From assembly GCA_023101885.1 (NCBI GenBank), contig JALPQD010000415.1, positions 1,378,020-1,442,019 on the forward strand: a DNA stretch of 64,000 nt, read 5' to 3'. The notes under the pieces are model-generated. The model was not told the origin of the DNA and ran no database searches. It was given only the letters and a program-made list of their open reading frames with translations. Positions 35,210 through 47,289 of this stretch are shown in pieces. Both the position numbers and the translations under genes were made by a program. This stretch comes from Typhlomys cinereus (lineage: Eukaryota > Chordata > Mammalia > Rodentia > Platacanthomyidae). Every line of letters starts with the position of its first letter. Positions within the stretch are counted from its first letter, which is position 1.

Positions 35210-35647
35210 TGTATTACACAGTGTTCTCTAGAGAAACCAATCCAATAGAATGTATATATAAAAAGGAAATTTATTGGATCAGTTTATAAGATGAGGTCTA
35301 AAGAGTCCACCAATGGCTGCCAGTAGCGACTCGGTTCAGAAGCTAAATATCTTGGAGATCCCAGGTTCCTGGAGAGTCTCTGGACTTCAGTGCCATTGGA
35401 GAGTTGAAGAAGTTGTATTCCTTTGGTAGAAAGAAGGAAGATGAGTTTAGCAGCAGGGGGCAAGAGATTCACTGAACTCTTTTGTCTTGTGACTTCTTTT
35501 ATCTGGTCTGCTACTAGGAGGTTGCAATCAGATTTAGTCTTTGTATTGTAGCTATCTTAATGCAGATAATCTTTCCAGGTGATTTGACAGCTAATCTACT
35601 AGTTAATCCCAGATGTATCAAGTTAGCAACAAAGATTAGCTATCACA
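35210..35647 (-). mobile_element. ERVL-type solo LTR, family B, minus strand, perfect 5-bp duplication
   Basis: 438 bp. The left end tgtattacacagtgttctct with tatatataaaaaggaaattt matches the complement of an MLT2/ERVL LTR 3' end. The right end is the complement of a tgtgatagctaatctttg start. The flanks are exactly ataac (35205-35209, 35648-35652). It shares its ends and a central segment with 2088-2522. Confidence 0.85.
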
Positions 35648-35652
35648 ATAAC

Positions 35653-38600
35653 CAATCCTATAAATAGTCAGATTTAAGAAAACATGTTACTTTGTCCATC
35701 TTAAAGGGGAAACATGTAGATGTCAGTCTGAAGTAGATGCTCATGTTTCTAGAACAAACTTTTTGCATTAGACTTGTCAAATTCATTGTCAGAGGCTGAT
35801 CATTTAATGGCATATTAAATAAAAGCACCAGACCACCCAAATGATAGAAAACTAAGCATGCATGTTTTATATAAGGTGAGAAGAAAGATTTTTCTCTTTT
35901 GAAGGGAATAGCGTATGAAATATTATGTGAAATATTTCTTGGACAGTGTCTAACTCCCTGTGGATTTAGCTCAGCACTTTGTTGAAATCACATTGCACAG
36001 TATGCTGAGATCTAACATCCTTTTAGACTATCACATGTATTATAAGCACAAATTAATTCAGAAAAAACATATTCTAATGAGATGCAACAACCTACTCTAT
36101 GCTTCATAATCACTAAACTGGAGCAAGATGGTAAGAGTAACACTTAATAAGTTTACTCCAAATGAGAAAAACTGGATTCTAAAAGCCAGAGAACAAGGCT
36201 CAACTCAGAAAGTTTTCTAAAAACCATGATTATTTAAGGATATTTAACCTGAATTCTCAGGCTACTACTGAAGTATTTAAATTTGTAAAATTCAAGGATG
36301 ATTGTATTAATGCATGAATGTGGTATCCACCTATACACAGTCAGGTACACAGGTTATATTCTTCAGTTGCTAATTCAAACGTTTTGTATGAATGTCACTC
36401 AATTCCAGTAAGAGTAGTACTGAATAGTCAAAGTAGGTTGACCCTTAAAAACTATCATGATCAACAGGAAGATTTACTTTGAGTTTGTGGATTTGTTAGG
36501 CCAAACAACGCCAAATGTGTGTGTTAGACTTCCATTACTTTGACAAAATTCCTAGCCAACGATTTAAAAGGTGGAACTATGTTTTTAGGCTGTTGGTTTC
36601 AGATATTGTAGTTCCAGAACTCATTGCTTCTGGGCTTTTAGTATGACAGAAAGTAACAGCAAAAGCTACTTACTTTTCAGGTGACACAAGACAGAAAAAG
36701 CAGCGAAGAGTAAGACTGCAACAATCAGACAAGCCACAGCGACCTGATTCCTTGGTCAGATCCTACCTCTTAAGTTCCATGAACCTTCCAAAGTCACACT
36801 ACCAGGTGGTGACCAAACTTTCAATATATAAGTCTTTGGGAAGAACACTTCATATGCAACCCATAATTCCAAATTTGTATTATTACTCCCAGTCTGCCCT
36901 GCTCTCATCCCATCCAGCCTGTATTTGCATTGAATAGCCCTGAGTCTTTGCTGTTCAGAAGTCCTTACATTAAGAATTCAGAAAGCTTGAAATTATATGC
37001 TGATGTCCAGGTCTAACATTATTACAACCTACAGTAAATCCACAAGTGACATTTACAAGCAACAGAAACAGTAATGGAACATTTTGCCCTTTTAAACCAA
37101 AGTTCCGGGACAACGCCTAGCTTTGTGACCAGAAAGGTTGTACCTTGGTTCCACACTATTATGAAATGCCTCCTATGCATTCAATGATAAACGCAGAACC
37201 TCTCAACTTGAGAATAATCTTCAGGTTTTTGGGGGGGCCATATTCTGACCTAATAGAGTGGTCATGACTTCATTTTTATTAACATTCATATCATCATTTA
37301 AATATACTGCTTTATCTTTCCAGCAGAGTGGGTGGAGTGCAGCGAAAGTCATATTTTACAAGCTAATTTTAAGTGCCTTTTAATGATGATTCATGGTGCT
37401 CTAATGCAGATTTTTCATCAATATCACTGTCCTGCAGGCACATATTAAATCTGCAAATCAGATTCCAAATGAAATACCCGCAGAACTCAGGGATATGAGT
37501 TAAGAATCTCTTTTTGATGTAATGGGTCTCCTCTGATTTCTGAATGCTGGCAAGGAATGGCAGTTAAACTAGAGATAACTTTCGATATCCTTGATTGGAA
37601 GACATGCCTAAGTCTCTATACCAAATGGAGTAAAACAAGAGACATTCCTTCAGTTCAGAGCAGCCTCCACTCTATGCAAAAAAAAAAAAAAAAAGTCATG
37701 AGCTGAACATCTGTCTAGGTTCCTACAATTTGCAAATCATTTGATTATTTAAGTCTTTTTCCCCCTAGTAAGTATTAATCAGCATTCCTGCTGGTGGTCC
37801 TCAGGGTTGTTACCATGGAACTCATAAATGATTTTAAAGATGTAGTTGAGATAAAGGGGGACACCTGTGGATGAGTTCTTTCCATTATCATTAGCATAAA
37901 CCCTTACAGGCCAATTCCTGCAACAGTGTGATAAACTGCTGGAAATAGAATGTCTGATGCAAAACATGGTGGGAAGGCTTAAATTGTTCTGGGTGTTTAG
38001 CATATTTTCACATTGGTATTAGGAATGTTAGAAATAATTTAATCATTGCCCTGATTATAGGGATGTTAGGAGTAATGAAATCCTTGCCTTATTACATATG
38101 GACTCATTCAGAACCTCATTATTTATTTGGCAAGCATTAAGCATCAAATCAATTTAGTCAGATACTTGAAAATGGGAAATTTAAGATGAAAGTTAAAATG
38201 AAGATGAAGAGGTAAAATTAAAACTATTTATTTCTAGCAGGCAGAGAGCAATTTCTTTGGAAGACGCACATCCCAAGATACTTTAAATGGAATGAAGGGC
38301 AAAAGGTAGAATACATAGGAAGAAGAGGGCTCCAAATGAAGAATTGGCAAAGCGTCCCCTACTTACATTTGCCTGGGTCAAATGACATAGAAAAGACGAG
38401 GTGATAACTTTGATTTGCAGCACAGAATACACTCTGCTTTTATGTAACTGATTAGTATTTGGATGGCTTCCATTTCCAGCTCAATAGACATGGGAAGAAG
38501 GGAAGTACATGTTAATCACTAGGGAATTTGCATATGAAGATGTACTATCATTAGTGGGATGCAGTAAATCTGAGTGCTGTTTTGGTTTGGGAGTTAGAGT

Positions 38601-38956
38601 AGTTGTAACTGCACAGGCTACAAATTTCAATATCATGATACTGATGGGAAAACCTCCCTCCCATATTAAACTGAACCTACAGATAATGCTATAGTCAGCA
38701 ACTATCCATCTGTTCCTTTAAGGAAATTTTCTAATGCATCGAACTGTGACCATAATGACTGGATTGGGTCACAGGAAGCTAATCAATCTCATTGCCTAGT
38801 AGGGAACAAATGTCAATAAAGTTTTTTTTTTAAAGTCCATAAAAAAGTAGCATCCTGAGTAAAACCAAGTCCAAGGCTAGACAGAATTTGGATGTTGTGC
38901 TGATTTTATCACCCTAGAGATCAAAAACAATATTATCATTGAGAATTAGTAACAGA
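35653..38956. other. Long, mostly unique stretch; possible conserved non-coding DNA
   Basis: Most of it resembles no repeat in the window. 36515-36800 weakly resembles a rodent interspersed repeat. 37260-37520 is balanced in composition and free of simple repeats. 37680-37694 is a short A run. No exon with plausible splice sites and a long frame was found. Confidence 0.4.
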
Positions 38957-39360
38957 TGTGCCCCAGCCATTCTGCATCATTGCTGATAAATTCAAGACAA
39001 AACAGTTTAAGGGGAGCAAGGGATTTTATTCTGGTTTATGATTCTGGGCTACAGTTCCTTGGCTAGCTTGGCAGGAGGACTCATACCAACATCAGGGAAG
39101 TGGCCACATCACACCCACAGGACTTTGAGAGAATCACAATCCTCATCACTTGCCAAATCAGAGAAAGCCCAACTACCAACTACCTTAACCAATTCCCTCT
39201 ATCTTATTCATCTGCCCAGGAACTAGACCCACCCACCATTTGCAGAGTTTCCACATCAGACTATCTTCTGCAAGCTTGCTTAAAGGCTTGCCTAACAAAC
39301 AGTTCTTCATAGCTGTACCCAAAGTTCAGCCAGCAACCATCAAATTGATAGTATCTGTCA
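38957..39360 (-). mobile_element. ERVL-type solo LTR, family A, minus strand, diverged
   Basis: gctgataaattcaagacaaa at the left and a decayed gtcaacttgac complement at the right (atcaaattgatagt). The central segment is shorter and more mutated than in other copies. Confidence 0.65.
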
Positions 39361-39535
39361 TGAGATGGAAGAAGAAGTTGGGTACATTAGACTAAATGTT
39401 GTAAGCAGATCTGTTTTTCAGTGCTCAGAGCAGTAAATACAGGAAGCAAGAGCTGTATTTATTTCAGAAAAAACATCTTCTTTATCCCAAAAACAGAGGA
39501 ATATGAATTTTGTATCAAAGATATTAGGGGGAAAA

Positions 39536-40182
39536 AAGGAAGGAAAAAAAGAAGGAATTAAGGAAGGAAGGAAGGAAGAAGGAAGGAGGAGGAAGGAGGA
39601 AGGAAGGAAGGAAGGAAGGAAAGGAAGGAAAAAAGGAGAGAGAAAAAGGAAGGAAGAGAAGGAAGGACAGAAGGAGGAAGGAAGGAAGGAAGGAGGAAGG
39701 AAGGAGGGAAGGAAGGAAGGAAAAAGAAGGAAGGAGGAAGGAAGGAAGGAAGGAAGGAAGGAAGGAAGGAGGGAAGGAAGGAAGGTAGGAGGGAAGGAAG
39801 GAGGGAAGGAAGGAAGGAGGGAAGGAAGGAAGAAAGGAAGGAGGGAAGGAAGGAAGGAAGGAGGGAAGGAAGGAGGGAAGGAAGGAAGGAAGGAAGGAGG
39901 GAAGGAAAGAAGGAAGGAAGGAAGGAAGGAGGAAAGGAAGGAGGGAAGGTAGGAGGGAAGGAAGGAGGGAAGGAAGGAGGGAAGAAAGGAGGGAAGGAGG
40001 GAAGGAAGGAAGGAAGGTAGGAGGGAAGGAAGGAAGGAAGGAAGGAAGGAAGGAAGGAAGGAAGGAAGGAAGGAAGGAAGGAGGGAAGGAAGGAGGGAAG
40101 GAGGGAAGGAGGGAAGGAGGGAAGGAGGGAAGGAGGGAAGGAGGGAAGGAAGGAAGGAAGGAAAGAGGGAAGGAAGAAAGAC
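39536..40182. repeat. (GGAA)n/(GGGA)n polypurine microsatellite, about 650 bp
   Basis: Almost pure purine on the plus strand: GGAA units with GGGA and AAGA interruptions. The long antisense frames rich in Leu-Pro-Ser-Phe, and the plus-strand Lys-Glu-Gly frame, are translations of the repeat and not proteins. Tracts of this type can form triplex DNA and offer clustered ETS-core GGAA sites. Confidence 0.97.
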
Positions 40183-41117
40183 CACTATTATTATTTTTAT
40201 ACCTAGCACTCAGACGATTTACATGAAACACTTTATGTGATCCTTTCAAAAAACCCTTTATCTGAGGATTGATTTAGTAGATGAGAAAAGAGATTAGACA
40301 GGTTATGTCAGTGCTCCAGGTCATATTTGTTGGGGGATTAGCCTGGACTTACAGCTGTGTGATTCTAAAGCATACAGTTTTGAAAAACAGCACCATAGGT
40401 TTACCAGTGGGTTTCATGGGGTACAAATAACATCTCCCCAAAATATCACCCAGCTGCATAAATGCCATTCTGGTTTGCCTTGTGTTCCTCTCATCCAGCT
40501 AGAGAGGCTGATAGAAAAGACCTGAGGTCAAACAACTTCTGTGGAATGACCCCAAATTCAATAAGTAGTCATTTAATCTGCTACAGTGGTGAAAGTCACT
40601 CCAGTCTCAGTCAGAAGCAGATCAATTTTTTGCTGTTGCAATTTCTTTTCAACATTTAGATTTTACTAGTCAACTCACCAAAGAATCAAAGGCAGGGTCA
40701 AAGAAAAAAAACACTTTTCAAATCTCTTTTTGTTTCAGTGGTATTTGTTGGAAGATTTCTTGTGAAATGAATAATATTAATAGACAGACAGTATTAAATG
40801 AAGTATTAAATTTATTTGCTCTGTTTACTCTTAAGAAATCCTGTCATAAGTGTAATCTTAAGTGCCTCTGTCACTGTGCTTTTTTTTAAGGAAAACTCCA
40901 ATCAGTTTTATTATCAACTAACTCATCATATCTGGACACACTTCAGGTTTTGTTTTCTTAAATTTATTTCCTGTCTGTAACACGCTATCGTAAAAAGTAA
41001 TCAGCATGCATTGAAGCCAGTACACAAGACATGTTCTTTGTAGTAGTCAACTCATTTCTCAGTGTCTTGACTCACAATTCTTTTGAGCTCACCAGTTATA
41101 CAGTACCTTTAAGGAAA
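40183..41117. other. Unique sequence, no gene seen
   Basis: Nothing recognised beyond short A/T-rich runs. Confidence 0.4.
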
Positions 41118-41593
41118 TGTATTGCAGTTTTCCTGCATGATAAGTTCACAACCTAATGCCTTAAATGGGAACAGGGGGTTTCATTCTTCTCTCTCACAAT
41201 TGGTTACATTTCTCATTCTAGTTTGTCAGGAAAGCTCAAGCCAAGGACCATGAGAAGCGACCATAATATATCTGCAGGACTGGTAAGAGAGGGGGCAAAC
41301 TTCTTTTGCCAGATAGCGTGTCTGTCCAAGTACGATGAAGAATGCCAACTTAACCAGCTCTTTCCATTTTAGCCATCTGACTTGAGATCTGCCTTAGCCA
41401 CTAGGAGCTGGGTCCTCCCCGTCAGTCAGAGAGTCCTGCTTGCTCAGGACTTCATTCAAATACTAATTCTTTACAAATGTGCCCAGAAACTCCAGTCTTT
41501 AATGGCTTAGTTGGCACTAGTAGCTTTTTTATAAAAAAAAAAAAAAAGTTCTGTTTTATTTTTCTCTTTGACAGAGAGAGGAGAGAGAAAGAG

Positions 41594-41627
<34 letters not shown>

Positions 41628-42106
41628 AGACAAGAGTCTAGCATACTTATGCATGCCATAGTGTACGGGTGGAGGTCGGAAGACAACATTTGGGAGTCAG
41701 TTCTCTGCTACTGTGTAGGCTTCTGGGAGTAGAACTCAGGTCCCAAGGTCTTTGAGCAGGCATCTTACCACTGAGCTATGTTGCTGGCCTATATTTGCAG
41801 AAGAGAGGGTGGTAAGATTGTATGAGCAATGATATGCAAGATACTCCATACAAGTTAGAGCCGAAGTAATCATAATAGGACTTTGCATGACCTGCGCAAT
41901 TACCAACATATCATTGAACCCCCAAAGTCTAGCATGGATCACAGGCACTACAATCCTTAGAGGCAAGGGATTAACAGCCACAATAGTGTTCCTATACTAA
42001 AGGGGAACACAAAAAAAAAGAGCTCTAGGCAATGCCACTGAGTCCTTACACCTCATCAGAGAGGAGGACGCAAAGAGAAGTTTGGCACTAGTAGCTTTAT
42101 ATAACA
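41118..42106 (-). mobile_element. ERVL-type LTR, family A, minus strand, split by a later insertion
   Basis: The LTR reads from a tgtattgcagttttcctgca end at the left to 41527, then resumes at 42082 and ends near 42106. Its last 17 bases before the break are repeated after it, so 41528-42081 is an insertion. Confidence 0.75.
41528..42081. mobile_element. Compound SINE/L1 insertion, opposite orientations, one target duplication
   Basis: Flanked by exact ttggcactagtagcttt (41511-41527, 42082-42098). The left part, to about 41790, is a minus-strand B2/B3-like SINE with (CAGA)n at 41588-41632 and its head complement ending gctatgttgctggcc. The right part, 41791-42081, is plus-strand young L1 3' UTR that stops before the G-rich tract and has no A-tail. 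Two opposed parts with one duplication fit a twin-priming or template-switch event. Confidence 0.75.
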
Positions 42107-42479
42107 AAATGCTAGCTTCCTGGTACTCAATAAACTCATAATTGGTTAAAATTAAAATAAGACTGCAATTCTGATAAATATTTGTAAACCTATTTATTTG
42201 TTATAACCATCTGTTTTGAAAAAGATTGAAGATTCTGCAGTCAAGAAATTTTTTAAATGCTATAAGAAACGAAATAATCTTGTGAATTCATTGAAAGAAA
42301 GAAGTGGCATGTGGAATCCCCCTATGTCCCACAGGGAAGGAGATATCTGTAGGCAATGATACTATAAAGCACAGAGATTAAAACAAGTTTCTAAGAAGAG
42401 AAAGCACCAGTGAGTTGACTTATAAATAGTCACCAGTGCCAAACACAGATACGTATTTGGGTTTAGATTTGAGAAATTG

Positions 42480-43305
42480 AGAGCAGAAGTTATATTTTTT
42501 TCATGTGGGGTGCATGTGTGTGTGTGCACATGTAGGTGGGGGGGGCCTATGTACACCAATGTATTGTGTATCCACAGTGCATGTGTAGGGGTCCTATATA
42601 CACCAGTGCATTGGAGTGTATGCGCATATGCAGGCCAAAAATGACACCAGCAAAACTCTTCAAAACTCTTCTACTTACTGTGAGTTCAGGTCTTTAATTA
42701 AACCCAGAGCATGCCACTGGGGATACTCTGGCTATCTAGCTTGCTCTGGATATTCTCAGATAGCCCTTCTAGAGATAACACTTCTAGGGTCACACATGCC
42801 CAACATTTCTACAAAGAGTCTGTCAGAGTTAGGCACAGGTGTCAACTTGTCAATTGAGGTTTGAGCTCTGGGCACATTTGTAGAGAATTAGTGGTTGAGT
42901 TAGGCCCGGAGCAAACCTGCAGGAGATTGTCTAGCTGATGGGGCAGGCTCAGTCCATAGTGGGTGGGACTAGGCCCTGGAATAAAATACAGAGAGCTGGT
43001 TGAGAAAGTTGGCATCCTTGTGTAGACTTGGCCAGACATGCTGGTCTGGCAAGTAAGGACCGTCCCTCTCTCAGCCATTATGTAGAGATGGTATGGCCAG
43101 TTCCCTAGCTCCTGGTGTTGGTGTGTGCTCTCCCATCAAGCTGTAACCTGGAATTGTAAGAGAGAATAAACCCCTTGTTCCCTTAAGCCATTTGATGATC
43201 ATTTATCAGCAACCATGCAGGCCAACTGCAACAGGGTCGAAATTCAGTTTTGTTTTTGCATGCAAGGCAAAACTTTAACCACGGAGTCATCTCTCCACCA
43301 CCAAA
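42480..43305 (-). mobile_element. SINE-like sequence, minus strand, interrupted by an LTR
   Basis: The right piece (43239-43305) is a SINE head complement (aaaactttaaccacggagtc, atctctccaccacc). The left piece (42480-42820) has TG-rich sequence and a degenerate repeat of a tgtacaccaatgcattg-like segment. The LTR at 42821-43233 separates the two. Assignment of the left piece is tentative. Confidence 0.5.
42821..43233 (+). mobile_element. ERVL-type solo LTR, family A, plus strand
   Basis: 413 bp, tgtcagagttaggcacaggt to ggccaactgcaaca, so TGT...ACA. The flanks gagtc (42816-42820) and gggtc (43234-43238) match at 4/5 positions. The best preserved copy and a good model of the family: gtcaacttgtcaattgag, gtgggtgggactaggccctg, late aataaa. 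Confidence 0.8.
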
Positions 43306-43321
43306 TATTTTTAATGCTTAA

Positions 43322-43323
<2 letters not shown>

Positions 43324-43375
<52 letters not shown>

Positions 43376-43402
43376 TTTACGTGTGTGTGTGTGTGTGTGT
43401 GT
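43324..43402. repeat. (TG)n microsatellite, about 80 bp
   Basis: A long TG run with one interruption (gagtttacg), prone to Z-DNA. The 75- and 82-codon frames here are artefacts. Confidence 0.97.
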
Positions 43403-44467
43403 ACACTTAAAGGAAGGAAGATCAAGAAAAAGAACTCAGTAAATGAAGACGGGAAGAAGGTACAATGAGTTAGCAAAAAAATAGCTTCAAAAGTCCACAA
43501 GAATTTTGTGCGGGATGATATATCAGAATGAAGGAGGAAAGAGAAAGTATATTGACCCCAAGCCACCAGAACTTTAGAAGTGTGAAAATCTCACATTCTC
43601 ACAAAATCCTTTATTATATTAATTATTTTTCCATATTTTGAAATATTCTGCCTAGTTGTCTTGATGTATGCAAAAATGGCTCATATAAGACTTTCCTTTA
43701 TTGGGAGATTTGAAGGCACTGCTCATGGATGGGAAAAGGAGTTGGCAACCTTGCTACAGGAATAAGATATCTGCATCTTAATATCTCACCTTGTCCACTT
43801 AAATGTTAAGCAACACAAAAGATTAAGCTAGAGAGTAAGTTGCATGCATTTATAAATATATACATGCATTGTGATGTGTATGCGTACATAAATGTATATG
43901 TATATGATTTCTCACTCTCAAATACTTATGCTTCTTGATTTCACTCTCAAATATGGGTTTTCCATATTATGAAGCAGGAACTCAAAAAGAACAAAATCTT
44001 GGAGACAATTTTTATCAAAGCATCATAACCATCTATAGAATCAATTTACACCGTAACGTCAGCACCAGCTTCAGAATGCCAGCATCATTTCCATATTTAT
44101 GGAGATCAGTACAGGAAGAATGAATACAAGCCCTCCAGCAGCTCCCCAGTTTTGTACATCTGTAAAGGGCATGCACCGACTGCCAAGCCCTATCAATGCA
44201 GAGCAGTTCACAACTCATCTCGTACCATACGATGTCTCCTCTCTGGACCCATGAACTCCCCTGGACACTGTCCAGATTCTTTAATTCGCAGTCAGCCACC
44301 TTAAACTCCATTTCTCATTCTGCATTTGTGTTCTTCATTTCCCCACTTCACAATTATGAACTAAAACCACAATGTGTGAAAGAATACAATTTCTTGATGA
44401 AAAATGTTGATAATTGGTATAGAATGGGCATGTAAAAAATCTCAGGGAGATTATTAAGAAATAAGCA
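43403..44467. other. Unique sequence, no gene seen
   Basis: Frames at 43935-44123 and 44033-44311 overlap on opposite strands and show no recognisable homology. Confidence 0.4.
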
Positions 44468-44720
44468 TTGGTCTGGGGAGATGAATCATCGGTTAAAGCC
44501 TTTGCCTCACCTGCAAAAGAACCTAAATTAAGATCCATAGATTCCACATAAAAGTGTGGTTTGGATATGGTGTGGTAGCCTGTAATTCTGGTCCTGGAAG
44601 GTGCAAAACAACAAGGTAGAACAGAAATCGAGGATGGTTCCCAATGTCACCATTGGACCTCTATGGGCACATATCCTCATGTGACCTCTTGCACACATGC
44701 CTGTACACACATGTACACCC
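44468..44720 (+). mobile_element. tRNA-derived SINE, diverged, plus strand
   Basis: Head ggtctggggagatgaatcat, body attctggtcctggaaggtgc and gtcaccattggacctctatg, with a CA/CATG-rich tail. Confidence 0.75.
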
Positions 44721-44814
44721 TCACATGCGACACCCCCCCAATGCATGCACTCTTCATCTCCCCTACCAGACTTACTCATATTTTCAAATCTTTTCACTTT
44801 TGAGGCCTACTATG

Positions 44815-45205
44815 ATTGATCTAGTCTGTGATGCCTGATTCATGCTCCAGCAAGTATCCTAGATCAGTAATTATCATTGAGGCAAGCACCCTCCTCTATT
44901 GTCCCATAAGCATAAGTCCTTATCAGTCTCTCAGAGAGGTGTGGCGGTTCTTGAGATCTTCCTCCTGTTATGGTGAGCTGTTGATAAGACAGTTCCTATG
45001 CCACCTTCTGTAAGCATACATATCTACCATCAAATTTTGGTCCAGGAGATAACACATAGCCCACCCCCTTCCCACTTCAGGCTCTTACAATCTTGTGGTC
45101 TCCTCTTCTGAGATGTTCCCTGGGCTTTGGGGTGGAGAGTGGGTGAGGCTTATCTGTCCTGTTTAGGGATGAGCAGTCTGCGGATCCATATTTTCTGCAT
45201 TTTGG
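44815..45205 (-). mobile_element. Old LINE-1 (Lx-like) 3' UTR, minus strand
   Basis: cccttcccacttcaggctct, tgttccctgggctttggggt and gggatgagcagtctgcgg are complements of rodent L1 3' UTR text. The same region is seen at 6395 and 47290. The younger L1 to the right abuts it. Confidence 0.7.
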
Positions 45206-45209
45206 CAAG

Positions 45210-45550
45210 TCTTTTTTTTATTATTTTTATGTAGTTTTTTTATTAAAAATGTAATTATACATTTTAAAATTTTTTTACCAGTTCCCTCCCTCCCCCCTCC
45301 TCTCCTCCCCCCCAACCCTCTCCTCCCCCTCCTCTCCCTCTCCATCCCCCAGTGCCTCCCCCCCAATTCCCAGAGAGTCCTTTATTGTGTACGCCTGACT
45401 CTCCACTGGGTCCTCCTCTCCGATGACATATAAGGACCCAGTGGCATTTCCATAAGCCCTTTCTCTTGTTCCCCTTAAGCATAGGAGCACTACTATGGCT
45501 GTCAATCCCTTGCCTCCAGGGATCTCGGTGCCCTTAACAGATGCTAGACT
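45210..45550 (-). mobile_element. Young LINE-1 3' end, variant 3' terminus, minus strand
   Basis: Reversed A-tail, C-rich complement of the G-rich tract, then the 3' UTR to about 45550. The usual terminal ggtgtacctattaagtttgt segment is missing. In its place is a tail with a tgtaattatacatttt-like segment that is shared with the copy at 49735-49978. Confidence 0.88.
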
Positions 45551-45597
45551 TTATGAGGGCAACATAATCATGCTTTCCTTGTATTCTTTAGACTGAA

Positions 45598-45877
45598 AGT
45601 TTTTTGTGTTTGTGTATGTGTTTGAATATGTGGGTGTATATATGTGCAGTCACGTGTACAACAGGACACTTATGTGCCTGTGAAGTACCAAGAGTGATAT
45701 TTAGAATCATCCTGGATTGCTTTTCTACCATATTTCTTTGCTCTGGAGTTTCCCAGGCCCTGCACTCCATGTCCACAATTAATGTGTGCCTCCATCTGGC
45801 ATTTTTATGTAGGATCTGTGATCTGAACTCATATTCTTTGCTTGTGAGGCAAAGGCTTTAGCTCTTTAGCTCCTGAA
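45598..45877 (-). mobile_element. tRNA-derived SINE, diverged, minus strand
   Basis: TG-rich left end, atcctggattgcttttctac in the body, and head complement near 45860-45877 (agctctttagctcctgaa). Confidence 0.78.
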
Positions 45878-46449
45878 ATAATTATTTATATAAGCAATTT
45901 GAGTTTTCAATGAAAAGTAAAAGCCAGATCTTAGTCTGAGAGATAACATTTCTTTAACATAAATAATATATCAAAAGATCTCAAGTATAACTCTCAAATA
46001 CAAGGTGTAGAAAATCAATACATAAACGATTTATTTATTTTTTAGCATTAAATATGCAATTTTAATATTCAAGTTCTCCGAGGAGACTAACAGAGTCAAC
46101 ACAGTCAACTATATCTTTATTCAAATAAGGCATTTTAAAAGAAATTTAAGTTAATAATTATTAAGTAATTTACTGTTCAGGAAACTGAGCCCAATTCTTT
46201 ATGTATTTCCCATTATTTAATCCTCTAAATTGCCATATCTGAGTAAGATATTTTCATTCCTTACTTTTGGGAAAGCAAAATAAAAACATAAACAAACAAA
46301 TAAATAAATAATAAACAGCATTACCAAATAACTTCCTTAATGTCCAAAACTAGCTAAATGGCCTTGACTGGTTAGGAAAATGAAGTTATTTTATTCCAGT
46401 ACCAATGTGTTTCTGTAACCCACAGGCTGTATGTTCTACAAGCATGAAA
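45878..46449. other. AT-rich unique sequence, no gene seen
   Basis: Nothing recognised. An AAAT run lies at about 46285-46310. Confidence 0.4.
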
Positions 46450-46612
46450 ACCCATCCAGTTTGGTTTTCACTGGGGCACCTTGTAAGTTTACAGAACTGG
46501 AGGCTACCACCATATTCATTGGGCATTTTTGGGGGGATCTGGGGAATCTGAACTCAAGTACTTTTGCTTGGGAGACAAAGGCTTTAATCATTGGGCCATT
46601 TCTTTCATCCCT
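46450..46612 (-). mobile_element. SINE 5' fragment, minus strand
   Basis: tctgaactcaagtacttttg and a decayed head complement gggccatttctttcatccct. The tail side is lost. Confidence 0.65.
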
Positions 46613-47289
46613 AATTTAAAGTTGTTCTATAACACTATAGATCTTGTCCTTTTTATATTCTTAAAGATTTCTAGAGTACTGCTTGGATACTTTATATAAC
46701 ATCTCTTCAGTTTAGATTTGTTTGATGTTTTCTCTTATGCCAAGAAAAGAAGACAGCTTTTGATGTCAGATAAGGGGTCAGTTTCATGTATCATAAAGAA
46801 TACTGTGGAGATTATTTAACTTTGCAGATAGACTTGATTGCCTGGCTAAGGTAGAATCTTTCAGGCATCCTCTGACAAAAGTTGCTCTTTTTCCTTTTAT
46901 ATAACACATACTTTGAAATAAATCACTATGTGCCTCCCACATTTAATGAGCAGAGAGTTATAATCCACCTCCTTGAAGACAGGGTATACACATGGATAAT
47001 TTAATAGTCTTCAATGTGATAAATTTGCTTTCTCATCTTTGTGTACTTATTTATTCATTAATTTAATTGTATCACTTTGAACACACAGACCTTTTTTGTT
47101 TTGTGTGCTAATCCAACACTCATTTAAATTCAACTCAAATTATTTTGGCTTTGGGCATTTAGAGATCTTGTATTTGTCTCCTCTGTTCCCTTCAGCATGT
47201 CTGCTGCATTTTGTATTTTAAGAATTACATTCTTATCTGTGTCATAATATTACTCCATTTTGTATACATGGCATGGTACTTATTCTTTA
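46613..47289. other. Unique sequence, no gene seen
   Basis: No recognised feature. It may include further decayed L1 towards its right end. Confidence 0.35.

Noticed and set aside
39418..40249. Long antisense frames of 241 and 263 codons rich in Leu, Pro, Ser and Phe, and a 149-codon Lys/Glu/Gly frame
   Set aside because: They are direct translations of the GGAA/GGGA microsatellite, open because the repeat lacks stop triplets. No domain, signal or start context beyond the repeat.
42480..42620. Degenerate repeat of a tgtacaccaatgcattg-like segment as a separate minisatellite
   Set aside because: Only two or three imperfect copies, better explained as part of a TG-rich SINE tail region.
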